DNA from: Polaribacter sp. IC066 | Lineage (GTDB): Bacteria; Bacteroidota; Bacteroidia; Flavobacteriales; Flavobacteriaceae | DNA: 64,000 nt | Direction of reading: 5' to 3' | NCBI RefSeq assembly: GCF_007997085.1 | Contig: NZ_VORR01000004.1 | Coordinates: 54,333 to 118,332, forward strand | In this document: positions 27,025 to 35,081 of the stretch, in pieces | Layout: each line of letters opens with the position of its first letter | Position numbering within the stretch: position 1 is the first letter of the stretch | Translations under genes and position numbers: made by a program | The notes under the pieces: model-generated | Databases searched by the model: none | Told to the model about the DNA's origin: nothing | What the model saw: only the letters and a program-made list of their open reading frames with translations

Positions 27025-27592
27025 TTAGGTTTCATAAATACCAACAACCTTATGTTTTGCTCTTTTAATGCACATTTTAACAGCACTCTCACCAACATTT
27101 AAGGCTTTTTTTTACTTCTACAATACTCATATCATCTTGGTATTTCATGAAAAGAACCATTTTATCTTTTGCACCTATTAAAGACATTGCCCTTACTAAT
27201 TTCTCTGACTTTAACTCGAATAGTTGTGCATTTTCCATTTCTTCAGAGGCATCTTTTTCTTTTATTTGAACTGTAACTACGGTTACTTTTTCTTTCTTTT
27301 TATGGGCATTTCTTTGCACATAATTTATGCAGTAATTATACGTAAAAGAAAAGAATCCTGTAGAAAACTTTAAATTTCCTTTAAACGTATTTAACATTAC
27401 ACACAGTCTTATAAAAATATCGTTTGTTAAATCTTCTGCCTCTTCTTTGTTTTTAGCAAAGCCGAAGCATTTATTGTAAACAACTTTAGAAAACCTATCA
27501 TATAATACAGCAAACATTTGTGAGTTGTTAGTTGCTACTATTTTAAAGACTACCTCTTCATTTGTTAATTTTTGTAAAACATTCGCTTTCAA
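27025..27592 (-). pseudogene. ECF-type RNA polymerase sigma factor, frameshifted in an A8 tract
   Basis: The uninterrupted frame (27592 to 27089) gives 167 residues containing sigma region 2 (AEDLTNDIFIRL, FFSFTYNYCINYVQRNA) and the start of region 4, then ends in the foreign tail SLKCW. The frame shifts in a run of eight As (plus-strand Ts at 27106-27113). With seven As, region 4 continues as a normal helix-turn-helix (KKALNVGESAVKMCIKRAKH) to a TAA at 27025-27027, giving a typical length near 188. The product as sequenced lacks the -35-recognising helix. A decayed gene, a phase-variable tract, +1 recoding or a sequencing error are all possible. A damaged neighbour downstream favours decay. 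Confidence 0.8.
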
Positions 27593-27788
27593 TATCTTTT
27601 TTTAAAACACAAAAGAAAGTAATTCGTCACATTCTTTTTTTAGAAGAGTTAGCAGGTTGTTTTAAATCGTTGAAAACGTATTTTATCTCTTTAAAAAAAA
27701 ATATCATTTTTTTGTAACATTTATTTAGAAGCATACGTATAATAGTTTGTAGCAATACATGAATCTTTTAAAAAGTTATATAATTTAG

Positions 27789-28652
27789 ATGAGACAACTT
27801 AAAATTACCAAGCAGGTTACCAATAGAGAAACTGCTTCCTTAGACAAATATTTACAAGAAATAGGTAAAGTAGATTTAATTACGGCAGATGAAGAAGTAG
27901 AATTGGCACAACTTATTAAAGCTGGTGATCAAAGAGCTTTAGAAAAATTAACCAAAGCCAATTTAAGATTCGTGGTTTCTGTTGCAAAACAATATCAAAA
28001 TCAAGGATTAACGTTACCCGATTTAATTAATGAAGGAAATTTAGGTTTAATTAAAGCGGCAAAACGTTTTGATGAAACAAGAGGTTTCAAATTTATATCG
28101 TATGCTGTTTGGTGGATTCGTCAATCAATCTTACAAGCTTTAGCAGAACAATCTAGAATTGTACGTTTACCGTTAAATAAAATTGGTTCTATCAATAAAA
28201 TTAACAAGATGTATGCGTTTTTAGAGCAAGAAAATGAGCGCCCACCAAGTGCTGAAGAAATTGCTAAAAAACTAGACATGACGGTGAATGACGTAAAAGA
28301 ATCTATGAAAAATTCTGGTCGTCATGTATCCATGGATGCACCCTTAATTGAAGGTGAAGATTCTAACTTATATGATGTCTTAAATTCTGGAGAATCTCCA
28401 AACCCAGACAGAGTGTTATTACACGAATCCTTGCGTATTGAAATCAACAGAGCTTTAGAAACATTAACCCCTCGTGAGGCAGATGTTGTAAAATTATACT
28501 TTGGTTTAGGTGAGCACCAGCCAATGACTTTAGAAGAAATTGGTGAAACGTTCGATTTAACTCGCGAGCGCGTTCGTCAAATTAAAGAAAAAGCAATTAG
28601 AAGATTAAAACATACTTCTAGAAGTAAAATTTTAATGACTTACCTAGGCTAA
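27789..28652 (+). CDS. rpoD: Primary sigma factor RpoD/SigA (Bacteroidota type)
   Basis: A 287-residue housekeeping sigma factor. It lacks region 1.1 and has region 1.2 ([16 protein letters not shown]), region 2 ([20 protein letters not shown], then [13 protein letters not shown]), region 3 (about 135-200) and region 4.2 ([19 protein letters not shown]). The short form is the known primary sigma of Bacteroidota, which reads TTTG/TAnnTTTG promoters, in line with the boxes seen in this window. A terminator follows. It is divergent from the broken ECF sigma gene; the roughly 200-base spacer must hold both promoters, though no perfect box was found. Confidence 0.96.
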   Translation: MRQLKITKQVTNRETASLDKYLQEIGKVDLITADEEVELAQLIKAGDQRALEKLTKANLRFVVSVAKQYQNQGLTLPDLINEGNLGLIKAAKRFDETRGFKFISYAVWWIRQSILQALAEQSRIVRLPLNKIGSINKINKMYAFLEQENERPPSAEEIAKKLDMTVNDVKESMKNSGRHVSMDAPLIEGEDSNLYDVLNSGESPNPDRVLLHESLRIEINRALETLTPREADVVKLYFGLGEHQPMTLEEIGETFDLTRERVRQIKEKAIRRLKHTSRSKILMTYLG

Positions 28653-28715
28653 AAGTTACAGACCTCTTTTGGTATCTCAATCTTGCTGCATAAAAGAAGC
28701 AAGAATATTTTATAT

Positions 28716-28750
28716 AAAACTCTCAAATTTATTTTTGGGAGTTTTTTTTT
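28716..28750 (+). terminator. Rho-independent terminator after rpoD
   Basis: Stem AAACTCTCAAA / TTTGGGAGTTT with one T-G wobble and a short T-rich loop, then a run of Ts. A second small hairpin, TCTTGCT / AGCAAGA, lies just upstream (about 28681-28705). Confidence 0.85.
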
Positions 28751-28819
28751 ATTAAAAGCTGCCTGCTTATCGCTATATCTTTTTATGCTGAATTTATTTT
28801 CAACAGCTGCTCTTTACAA

Positions 28820-28854
28820 TGAACAACCTCGAGGCAGAGCCATCGAGGTATCAA
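28820..28854. repeat. 35-bp interspersed repeat, copy B
   Basis: Second copy of the element at 26594-26628. In this copy the arms extend to CCTCGA / TCGAGG. Confidence 0.65.
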
Positions 28855-28883
28855 GCTGAAAAAAACCTTATTTTTAGTTTGAT

Positions 28884-28934
28884 GAAAACCCAGGTTTTCA
28901 AACTTTCCTCTTGACCACCGACGCAGAGCGTCGG
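28884..28934. repeat. Two perfect hairpins beside the 35-bp repeat
   Basis: GAAAACC / GGTTTTC with a two-base spacer (about 28884-28899) and CCGACGC / GCGTCGG around AGA (28918-28934). Neither is followed by a U tract, so they do not look like terminators. With the 35-bp repeat they form a hairpin cluster in the 462-base gap between rpoD and rpe. The rest of that gap holds no gene. Confidence 0.6.
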
Positions 28935-29078
28935 GGAATTCTATCGATTAAAATAAACTCAAGAATTTTAAAGACACAGATAACGATTTTCGCATAAAGA
29001 GGATGCCCCTTTAATCAGGACTAAACCTGTTTATGAAATATATTACTTCTTCCATCTATTTCTAATTAACGAATTAAG

Positions 29079-29086
29079 TATCTTTG
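29079..29086 (+). promoter_or_regulatory. -7 box of the rpe operon
   Basis: TATCTTTG is a perfect Bacteroidota -7 box, 28 bases before the rpe ATG. The upstream TTTC at 29059 is one mismatch from the -33 element but only 16 bases away. Confidence 0.55.
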
Positions 29087-29114
29087 TAAAACCAATAAAA
29101 CAAAGCACCCTATA

Positions 29115-29771
29115 ATGAGTAATTTAATTGCCCCTTCAATTTTAGCCGCAGATTTTGCAAATTTACAAAGAGACATAGAAATGGTAAACAATAGCCAAGC
29201 AGACTGGTTTCATATTGATATTATGGACGGTGTTTTTGTACCCAACATTTCTTTTGGCATGCCTGTTTTAAAAGCAATTGCCAAACACGCTACAAAAACA
29301 ATTGATGTGCATTTAATGATTGTAAATCCTGATCAATACATACAAACTTTTGCAGATTTAGGTGCTAATATTTTAACGGTGCATTATGAAGCTTGCCCAC
29401 ATTTACACAGAACAATACAAGGAATAAAAGCTGCCGGAATGAAAGCTGGTGTTGCCTTAAATCCGCATACGCCCATTGCAGTTTTAGAAGATATTATTGC
29501 AGATTTAGACTTGGTGTGTATTATGAGTGTTAATCCTGGTTTTGGCGGACAATCTTTTATCGAAAATACGTACAAAAAAGTGAGCCAGTTAAAACACTTA
29601 ATTGAATTTTCTGAAGCTGCTTGTCAAATAGAAATTGATGGTGGCGTAACCGATAAAAATGCAAATGCATTAATTGAAGCGGGTGCGAATGTTTTAGTAG
29701 CAGGTAGTTATGTGTTTGGCTCAGAAAACCCAACAGAAACTATTGCCGATTTAAAAAATAGTATCGGTTAA
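29115..29771 (+). CDS. rpe: Ribulose-phosphate 3-epimerase
   Basis: A 218-residue TIM-barrel enzyme that interconverts ribulose 5-phosphate and xylulose 5-phosphate in the pentose phosphate pathway. Family signatures are clear: APSILAADFANL near the N-terminus, the metal-binding and catalytic DIMDGVFVPN (about 36-45), VHLMI, the phosphate-binding SVNPGFGGQSF and EIDGGVTDKN. Length is normal. The exonuclease-nuclease fusion gene begins at the very next base after its stop, so the two are co-transcribed. Confidence 0.96.
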   Translation: MSNLIAPSILAADFANLQRDIEMVNNSQADWFHIDIMDGVFVPNISFGMPVLKAIAKHATKTIDVHLMIVNPDQYIQTFADLGANILTVHYEACPHLHRTIQGIKAAGMKAGVALNPHTPIAVLEDIIADLDLVCIMSVNPGFGGQSFIENTYKKVSQLKHLIEFSEAACQIEIDGGVTDKNANALIEAGANVLVAGSYVFGSENPTETIADLKNSIG

Positions 29772-31160
29772 TTGAATTATACTGTTGTAGACATAGAAAC
29801 CACAGGAAATGGCTACAAAGGCCAGAAAATAACTGAAATATCTATTTTTGTTTTTGATGGAAAAAAAGTGCTCGATGAATACACCACACTTATAAATCCA
29901 GAGCAAAACATACCGGCTTTTATAACCAACCTTACTGGCATTACCAATGCTATGGTAAGAAATGCTCCTAAATTTTATGAAGTTGCAAAAAAAGTAGAAG
30001 AAATCACCAAGGACACTATTTTTGTTGCCCATAATGTAAACTTCGATTATAATATTATTCATGCCGAATTTAAAAGTTTAGGCTTCGATTTTAAACGAAA
30101 AAAGTTGTGCACCGTTCGGTTAACAAGAAAAATAGTTCCTGGCTTAAAATCGTATAGTTTAGGCAATATATGTGTTGATGAAAACATACCTATTAACGGC
30201 AGACACAGAGCCAAAGGAGACGCAGAGGCCACCACAGAATTATTTAGAAGATTAATAGAGAGAGATGATAATTTTATCATCAACTCATTTTTAAATCCGC
30301 GTTCTAGACAGGCTACTTTACCACCACTTTTAGACAAAATCGTAGTAGATAATTTACCCGAAAAACACGGTGTCTATTATTTTAAAAATTTAGCAAAAGA
30401 AGTTATTTATGTTGGCAAAGCCAACAATATAAAACAACGTGTAATTAGTCATTTTTACGATAAAAAGAAAAAAGAGCAGAACATGTGTTTAGAAACTGCC
30501 GATATTTCTTTTACAAAAACTGGTAGCGAATTATTGGCGCTCTTACATGAATCTGCTGAAATTAAACACATTTACCCCAAATATAATAGGGCGCAAAGAA
30601 GAGCAGGAGAAGCTGTTGGATTGTTTTCTTATGAAGATCAAAAGGGAATTATTCATTTAGCGTATAATCGACTAAAACTAGCACCAAACTCTATGATGAA
30701 ATATTATTCTGTAGCAGAATGTAGAAATCATTTAGAATATTTATGCAAAGAATTTGAATTATGCCCCAAATATTGTCATTTACAAACCAATGTATCGAGC
30801 TGTTTTCATTTTCAATTAAAAGAATGTAAAGGTGTTTGTTGTGATAAAGAACCTGTTGAAGAGTATAACAAACGAGTAAGAAAAGCAATAGAATCTGTAG
30901 GCATCGGAGCAGAAAATTTAGTCATCAAAGAAAAAGGAAGAACTAAAAAAGAGATTGGTTTTGCGTTAATTTTAGATGGCATTTATAAAGGTTTTGGTTA
31001 TTTAGATGCGGCACAAGCAAATGAATTAGAAAATCCGGAAGAATATCAGTTTTTTGTACAACCAAAAAAAGATAATAAAGATATTCAGAGAATTATAAGC
31101 GCTTACCTCAAAAAACAAGAAAATTTAAAAGCTTTAGAAAATGGAGAAGTCAGCATATAA
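29772..31160 (+). CDS. DEDDh exonuclease fused to a GIY-YIG (UvrC/Cho-like) nuclease
   Basis: A 462-residue two-domain nuclease. Residues 1-170 form a DnaQ-like 3'-5' exonuclease (DIETTG at 7-12, FVAHNVNFDYNI, and HRAKGDAEAT). Residues about 195-285 form a GIY-YIG domain (HGVYYF, VIYVGKANNIKQRV, and HESAEIKHIYPKYN with the catalytic Glu). A cysteine-rich segment (ELCPKYCH, ECKGVCC) follows, as in UvrC/Cho proteins. This suggests incision plus 3' trimming in DNA repair. The start must be TTG: a stop lies immediately upstream in frame and no ATG precedes motif I. It follows rpe with no gap and overlaps the next gene by 20 bases. Confidence 0.88.
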   Translation: MNYTVVDIETTGNGYKGQKITEISIFVFDGKKVLDEYTTLINPEQNIPAFITNLTGITNAMVRNAPKFYEVAKKVEEITKDTIFVAHNVNFDYNIIHAEFKSLGFDFKRKKLCTVRLTRKIVPGLKSYSLGNICVDENIPINGRHRAKGDAEATTELFRRLIERDDNFIINSFLNPRSRQATLPPLLDKIVVDNLPEKHGVYYFKNLAKEVIYVGKANNIKQRVISHFYDKKKKEQNMCLETADISFTKTGSELLALLHESAEIKHIYPKYNRAQRRAGEAVGLFSYEDQKGIIHLAYNRLKLAPNSMMKYYSVAECRNHLEYLCKEFELCPKYCHLQTNVSSCFHFQLKECKGVCCDKEPVEEYNKRVRKAIESVGIGAENLVIKEKGRTKKEIGFALILDGIYKGFGYLDAAQANELENPEEYQFFVQPKKDNKDIQRIISAYLKKQENLKALENGEVSI

Positions 31161-32421
31161 AATTCATATTATTGGCGCAGGAATTAGTGGTTTAATTGCA
31201 GCTCAAATTTTAGAAAATCATGGATATCATCCAACAATTATAGAAGCATCTGCCTCGGTTGGCGGTCGTGTAAAATCTGATGTTGTGCAAGGGTACGTTT
31301 TAGATCACGGCTTTCAGGTTCTGTTAACTTCCTATCCGGCCGCCAAACAGTATTTAAATTATAAAGATTTAAAATTGCAAGAATTATTGCCTGGCGCCAC
31401 TATTTTTAGAAATGGCAAACAACAAACTATTGGCGATCCGTTAAGAAGCTTGTCTTTATTAATACCAACACTACTTTCATCAATAGGTTTATTATCTGAT
31501 AAAATAAAAATACTGAAACTAAATGCCCTTTTAAAGAAAAAGAAGCTACTCGACATTTTTAAAGAAGATGAAAAAACAACACTTCAGTATTTAAAAAACA
31601 TAGGTTTTTCAGAAGATATTATTCAAAACTTTTTTAAGCCATTTTTTAGTGGTATTTTTTTAGAACCAAATCTAGAGACCTCTAGCAGAATGTTTGAATT
31701 TGTATATAAGATGTTTGGTGATGGTTTAGCAGTTTTACCAAAAGACGGAATTCAAGCAATTTCTAATCAATTAAAGAAAAACTTAAAAAACACAAATATT
31801 ATATTCAATTCGCCTGTAAAAGAAGTAAAAAATAATGAGATAATTTTAGAAGATAATTCAAAAATTAAGAGCCATATTACCATTATTGCAACAGAAGCAA
31901 GCTCTTTAGTTTCGAACCTTAAAAATCAAGAAACTGAATGGAAAAGTTGCGATACGTTATATTTTGAAACAAAAGACTGTGTCATCAAAAAACCTTTAAT
32001 TGGTTTAATTTCAGATAAAGAAGCTTTAATTAATAATATTTTTTACCATTCAAGCATCAAAAATTCATCTACAGGTAAAAACAATTTATTATCTGTAACC
32101 GTTGTAAAAAATCATCATTTAAATAAAGAAGACTTCATTAAACGGGTACAAGACGAGTTGCTTCAATTTTGTAATATAACAGCGACTACTTTCTTAAAAA
32201 GATATCATATTAAAAAAGCATTGCCTAAATTATTAGACTTACAATATGAACTTTCAAGTACAGAAACCAAATTGAAAGCTACCATATTTTTAGCTGGAGA
32301 CCAGCTCTTAAATGGTTCTTTAAATGCTGCTATGATTTCTGGAGAAAGAGCTGCATTTGGCGTTATACAAACCCTAGAAGACGGCTTAATTGTAGATGAA
32401 TTGACTTCTGAATATAAATAA
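31141..32421 (+). CDS. FAD-dependent amine oxidase/protoporphyrinogen oxidase-like oxidoreductase
   Basis: A 426-residue flavoprotein with an N-terminal Rossmann dinucleotide motif (IIGAGISGL, 10-18), the following VGGRVKSD segment of the amine-oxidase/phytoene-desaturase superfamily, and a C-terminal FAD-binding stretch (AGDQLLNGSLNAAMISGERAA). The substrate cannot be told; relatives act on amines, carotenoids or protoporphyrinogen. No signal peptide. The start lies inside the end of the nuclease gene (20-base overlap), so the two are translationally coupled with rpe even though no functional link is obvious. A two-way terminator follows at once. Confidence 0.85.
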   Translation: MEKSAYKIHIIGAGISGLIAAQILENHGYHPTIIEASASVGGRVKSDVVQGYVLDHGFQVLLTSYPAAKQYLNYKDLKLQELLPGATIFRNGKQQTIGDPLRSLSLLIPTLLSSIGLLSDKIKILKLNALLKKKKLLDIFKEDEKTTLQYLKNIGFSEDIIQNFFKPFFSGIFLEPNLETSSRMFEFVYKMFGDGLAVLPKDGIQAISNQLKKNLKNTNIIFNSPVKEVKNNEIILEDNSKIKSHITIIATEASSLVSNLKNQETEWKSCDTLYFETKDCVIKKPLIGLISDKEALINNIFYHSSIKNSSTGKNNLLSVTVVKNHHLNKEDFIKRVQDELLQFCNITATTFLKRYHIKKALPKLLDLQYELSSTETKLKATIFLAGDQLLNGSLNAAMISGERAAFGVIQTLEDGLIVDELTSEYK

Positions 32422-32450
32422 AAAGAAGATTTCTTGCCAAATCTTCTTTT
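32420..32450. terminator. Bidirectional terminator between convergent genes
   Basis: Stem AAAAGAAGATTT / AAATCTTCTTTT around CTTGCC, with A and T runs on either side, so it can end both the rpe operon (plus) and the CBS gene (minus). Confidence 0.88.
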
Positions 32451-32481
32451 TACCGCATTCCTTAACTAAAGCCTTCAGATT

Positions 32482-32898
32482 CTAAAACTGATCTACCAAA
32501 AACCGGATAAAATCTGTAGTGGTAACAATACCCACTAATTCTCCGTCATCTACAACAGGTAATGCATGGAACTCCTTATCGGCAAGCAATGCGCCCACTT
32601 CTTTTACAGTGGAGTTAGAAGGCACCAAATACAAATTTTTAGCCATTACTTGTTTAATTGTAAACCAATCATAAATACTAAAATCTATATTTTCATTATC
32701 GTCAGAGGCATCTGCATACCCTACTTTTAGAAGATCAGAATAACTTAACATGCCTACAATTTCTTTATGATCAACAATAGGAATATGTCTAATTGCATTT
32801 TCTTCGAATATTTTTTTTGCATCTTCTATTGTATTTGTAATATTCAGCGTAATTAAATTCTGACTCATTATTTCTGATATATGAATTCTTTTTTTCAT
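32482..32898 (-). CDS. Protein with two CBS domains
   Basis: A 138-residue protein made of a tandem CBS pair (about residues 8-62 and 78-136), with the repeated pattern of a hydrophobic strand, HIPIVD or HALPVVD, and a GMLSYSDLL or GIVTTTDFI turn. Such stand-alone Bateman modules usually bind adenosine nucleotides and regulate a partner. No catalytic domain is attached. The neighbours do not reveal the partner. It is probably a single gene, ending at the shared terminator. Confidence 0.9.
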   Translation of the reverse strand: MKKRIHISEIMSQNLITLNITNTIEDAKKIFEENAIRHIPIVDHKEIVGMLSYSDLLKVGYADASDDNENIDFSIYDWFTIKQVMAKNLYLVPSNSTVKEVGALLADKEFHALPVVDDGELVGIVTTTDFIRFLVDQF

Positions 32899-32982
32899 AA
32901 TATTTTGTTTAAAATTACTTTATCAAAGGTCAAAATAATAGCTATTACAAAATATGATACTTGTCATATAAACCATATTTAT

Positions 32983-33019
32983 AAAAAAAATCTTCTAGAA
33001 ATTTAATTCTAGAAGATTT
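32983..33019 (-). terminator. Terminator downstream of tRNA-Arg
   Basis: Perfect inverted repeat AAATCTTCTAGAA / TTCTAGAAGATTT. Read on the minus strand it is followed by eight Ts and begins 12 bases after the tRNA 3' end. Confidence 0.88.
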
Positions 33020-33031
33020 ATATAATAATTG

Positions 33032-33105
33032 TGACTGCGAAGGGATTCGAACCCCCAACCGTCAGAGCCGAAATCTGATATTCTATCCAGTTGAACTACG
33101 CAGCC
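33032..33105 (-). tRNA. tRNA-Arg (anticodon UCG)
   Basis: A 74-base cloverleaf on the minus strand. The acceptor stem is GGCTGCG / CGCAGTC with one G-T pair, the anticodon stem TCAGA / TCTGA encloses loop TTTCGGC (anticodon TCG), and the T-loop is TTCGAAT. The discriminator is A and CCA is not encoded. It reads CGA-family arginine codons. A terminator follows directly. Confidence 0.93.
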
Positions 33106-33451
33106 GTTCTTACTATTTTTCTTACCTAATATTCAGTAATCTAATACGCTATATTTAGGACAAAAGAATATCTAATTTATAACTAGAGCCTCCTTTTTAT
33201 TAGTAAGCAAAAATATAGCTTTATTTTGAACTCAAAGCCTTTTTAATGATTAACATACTAATTTAAATGAACCAATAAAAAATAAGGAATGCTATATCGT
33301 TTATAATTTCTCAAAAAGTTCACGTCCTACAAGCTGCAACTATTGGCTCTTTAAAAAACATATTGTGTAGAATTTGTGTACTTTACTATATTATTATTTT
33401 ATCTCCATTAAAAAAAAAAGCTGTCTTTAAAAAAAGCTACTTGCTAATCAT
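33106..33451. other. Intergenic region between tRNA-Arg and the YqeY gene
   Basis: About 345 AT-rich bases. It should contain the tRNA promoter at its left end, but no exact box was recognised. No small gene, repeat or terminator was found. Confidence 0.4.
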
Positions 33452-33901
33452 TTACATTAAATTCTTTTTCACCAAAGTAGAAATTATTTTACCATCTGCT
33501 TGGCCAGAAAGCTCTTGAGAAACAATGCCCATGACCTTTCCCATGTCTTTCATTCCAGACGCTCCTGTTTTTTTTATAATTGCTACTACAACTTCTTCAA
33601 TTTTTTCTTCTGACAATGCTTCTGGTAAAAATTGTTCTAAAACAGTAATTTCTGCCAATTCAGGATCTGCTAAATCTTGTCTATTTTGTTTGATAAAAAT
33701 AGCCGCGCTATCTTTTCTTTGTTTTACCTGCTTAATAATAATCTTTAACTCTTGCTCTTCAGTTAACTCTTCCTGAACACCTGTTTCTGTCTTTGCTAAC
33801 AAAAAGGCAGATTTGACTGCTCTTAAAGCTTGTAAAGCAATGGTATCTTTTGCCTTCATTGCTTCTTTCATTTTATCCATTACCTGTTTTTGCAAACTCA
33901 T
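33452..33901 (-). CDS. GatB/YqeY domain-containing protein
   Basis: A 149-residue YqeY-type protein. It has the N-terminal helical domain (KEAMKAKDTIALQALRAVKSA) and a C-terminal domain like the tail of the GatB amidotransferase subunit (ITVLEQFLPEAL, GASGMKDMGKVMG). GatB tails contact tRNA; stand-alone YqeY proteins are thought to act near tRNA aminoacylation, but the role is unproven. It starts 19 bases after the stop of the retropepsin-like gene, so the two probably form an operon. Confidence 0.93.
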   Translation of the reverse strand: MSLQKQVMDKMKEAMKAKDTIALQALRAVKSAFLLAKTETGVQEELTEEQELKIIIKQVKQRKDSAAIFIKQNRQDLADPELAEITVLEQFLPEALSEEKIEEVVVAIIKKTGASGMKDMGKVMGIVSQELSGQADGKIISTLVKKNLM

Positions 33902-33920
33902 CTTTTTATTATTTATGTAA

Positions 33921-34376
33921 CTATTTTTTTACTCTTTTTAAATATAATACTTTCTTGTTATAATCTATAAAAGCTTTTCCTTGTTGCAAAATGTCTGCCC
34001 CAATAATACCCTGAACTTTTTTAGCGTTGTGTTGGGTAAGCGCTGTATTTACGTGCGATAGATCAAACAAGACCAAATGGCATTTATTTGTTTTCCAAGC
34101 GTCTATTTTTAACGAATTATTTTCAGACTGCTGTGTTTCCATATCTGTTGCACCTGCGCCTGCGGCTTTGGTATCACTCTCTTGAGCGTCTAACTTAAAA
34201 AAATCAATCAAATCTAAACCAACACAAGAATTAGAAGCACCTGTGTCTAGTATAAAACTACCTTTAACACCATTAATCTTTGCTTTTAATTCTAAATGAT
34301 TGGTTGATGTTTTCTTTAATTTTACTTTAATATATTTATTTTTTTTTAAGATTTTTTGGATGCCTTTCATGCTCAA
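33921..34376 (-). CDS. Retropepsin-like aspartyl protease family protein
   Basis: A 151-residue single-lobed aspartic protease-like protein. Asp44 lies in FILDTGASNS and the C-terminal hydrophobic-hydrophobic-Gly element is GIIGADIL (about 121-128), so the clan AA template is complete. Such proteins act as dimers. No signal peptide is present, only a lysine-rich N-terminus, suggesting a cytoplasmic location. Substrate unknown. Probably co-transcribed with the YqeY gene. Confidence 0.88.
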   Translation of the reverse strand: MSMKGIQKILKKNKYIKVKLKKTSTNHLELKAKINGVKGSFILDTGASNSCVGLDLIDFFKLDAQESDTKAAGAGATDMETQQSENNSLKIDAWKTNKCHLVLFDLSHVNTALTQHNAKKVQGIIGADILQQGKAFIDYNKKVLYLKRVKK

Positions 34377-34475
34377 AATTTATGCCCATCAAAAATACGA
34401 TTTTATCATTATAGAAAAAAAAACTTATCTTAATAATTTAGGATTATTCTAAATATAATCATTACCTACAATCCA

Positions 34476-34507
34476 TTTGATTAGTTTACAATAATTTCTT
34501 ATCTTAG
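34476..34507 (+). promoter_or_regulatory. Promoter of the conserved protein at 34527
   Basis: TTTG at 34476-34479, a 20-base spacer and TATCTTAG at 34500-34507 (one mismatch from TAnnTTTG), about 20 bases before the ATG. Confidence 0.5.
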
Positions 34508-34526
34508 AATTGTAAATGTATTGAAT

Positions 34527-34988
34527 ATGAAAACAACGAAAAGATTAGAACAGGCATTAATTAAATTATACAACGCATACCACAACAATAGATTAAACCC
34601 AGAAGATTGTACCGCTTGTGCGGTGGGCAATATTCTAGATAATTTTGATAGTTGGAAACATTTATCAGATGCACATGGTTCGCTTAAATTAAGCTATTTA
34701 GGATTGGTGCACCAAAATTTAGGAAGAAAATTTAACGGATATACTCCGCAAGAACTCCTACAAATTGAAAAGGCATTTTTAGTTGCTTGTGGATTTAAAA
34801 CTCCGTTATGTCATTACAACCCTAAACCTCAAAACCCTACTTCTCAAGAAGTTTTGTTTGATGGGCTTTGCAATGTTGTTGAACTACTCTGTAAATTAGA
34901 TGATATTCCTTATGTATTAGACTACTCTAAACTATTTGAGCAAGAAGACGGAGAGCCTGTATATCACCTACAAACTTTATTAGCTTAA
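34527..34988 (+). CDS. Conserved flavobacterial protein of unknown function next to nqr
   Basis: A 153-residue soluble protein with a cysteine motif near the N-terminus (EDCTACAVGNILDN) and the segments SWKHLSDAHGSLKL and GLVHQNLGRKFNGY. I recognise it from memory as a family often labelled Na+-NQR subunit F in flavobacterial genomes, but it has no iron-sulfur, FAD or NAD domain and the true NqrF is encoded at 35082. The ATG at 34527 is chosen over the TTG two codons upstream. It converges on the nqr operon with a shared terminator and so is not part of that operon. Confidence 0.78.
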   Translation: MKTTKRLEQALIKLYNAYHNNRLNPEDCTACAVGNILDNFDSWKHLSDAHGSLKLSYLGLVHQNLGRKFNGYTPQELLQIEKAFLVACGFKTPLCHYNPKPQNPTSQEVLFDGLCNVVELLCKLDDIPYVLDYSKLFEQEDGEPVYHLQTLLA

Positions 34989-35000
34989 TTTTTGTCCATA

Positions 35001-35035
35001 AAAAAGCCGATTCAGAAATGAATCGGCTTTTTTTA
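35001..35035. terminator. Bidirectional terminator, end of nqr operon and of the facing gene
   Basis: Perfect 12-bp stem AAAGCCGATTCA / TGAATCGGCTTT with a GAAA loop, flanked by an A run on the left and a T run on the right, so it works on both strands. Confidence 0.95.
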
Positions 35036-35081
35036 TTATTTATTAATTTATCTCTGAATCCTATTAAACAGTATGATTCGG

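Noticed and set aside
27732..27740. CATACGTAT upstream of rpoD, resembling the TACGTA operator
   Set aside because: A single 6-bp core is expected by chance; no second box at 10 or 20 bp.
34521..34526. TTG as start of the protein at 34527
   Set aside because: An ATG two codons later fits the promoter spacing and is the stronger start.
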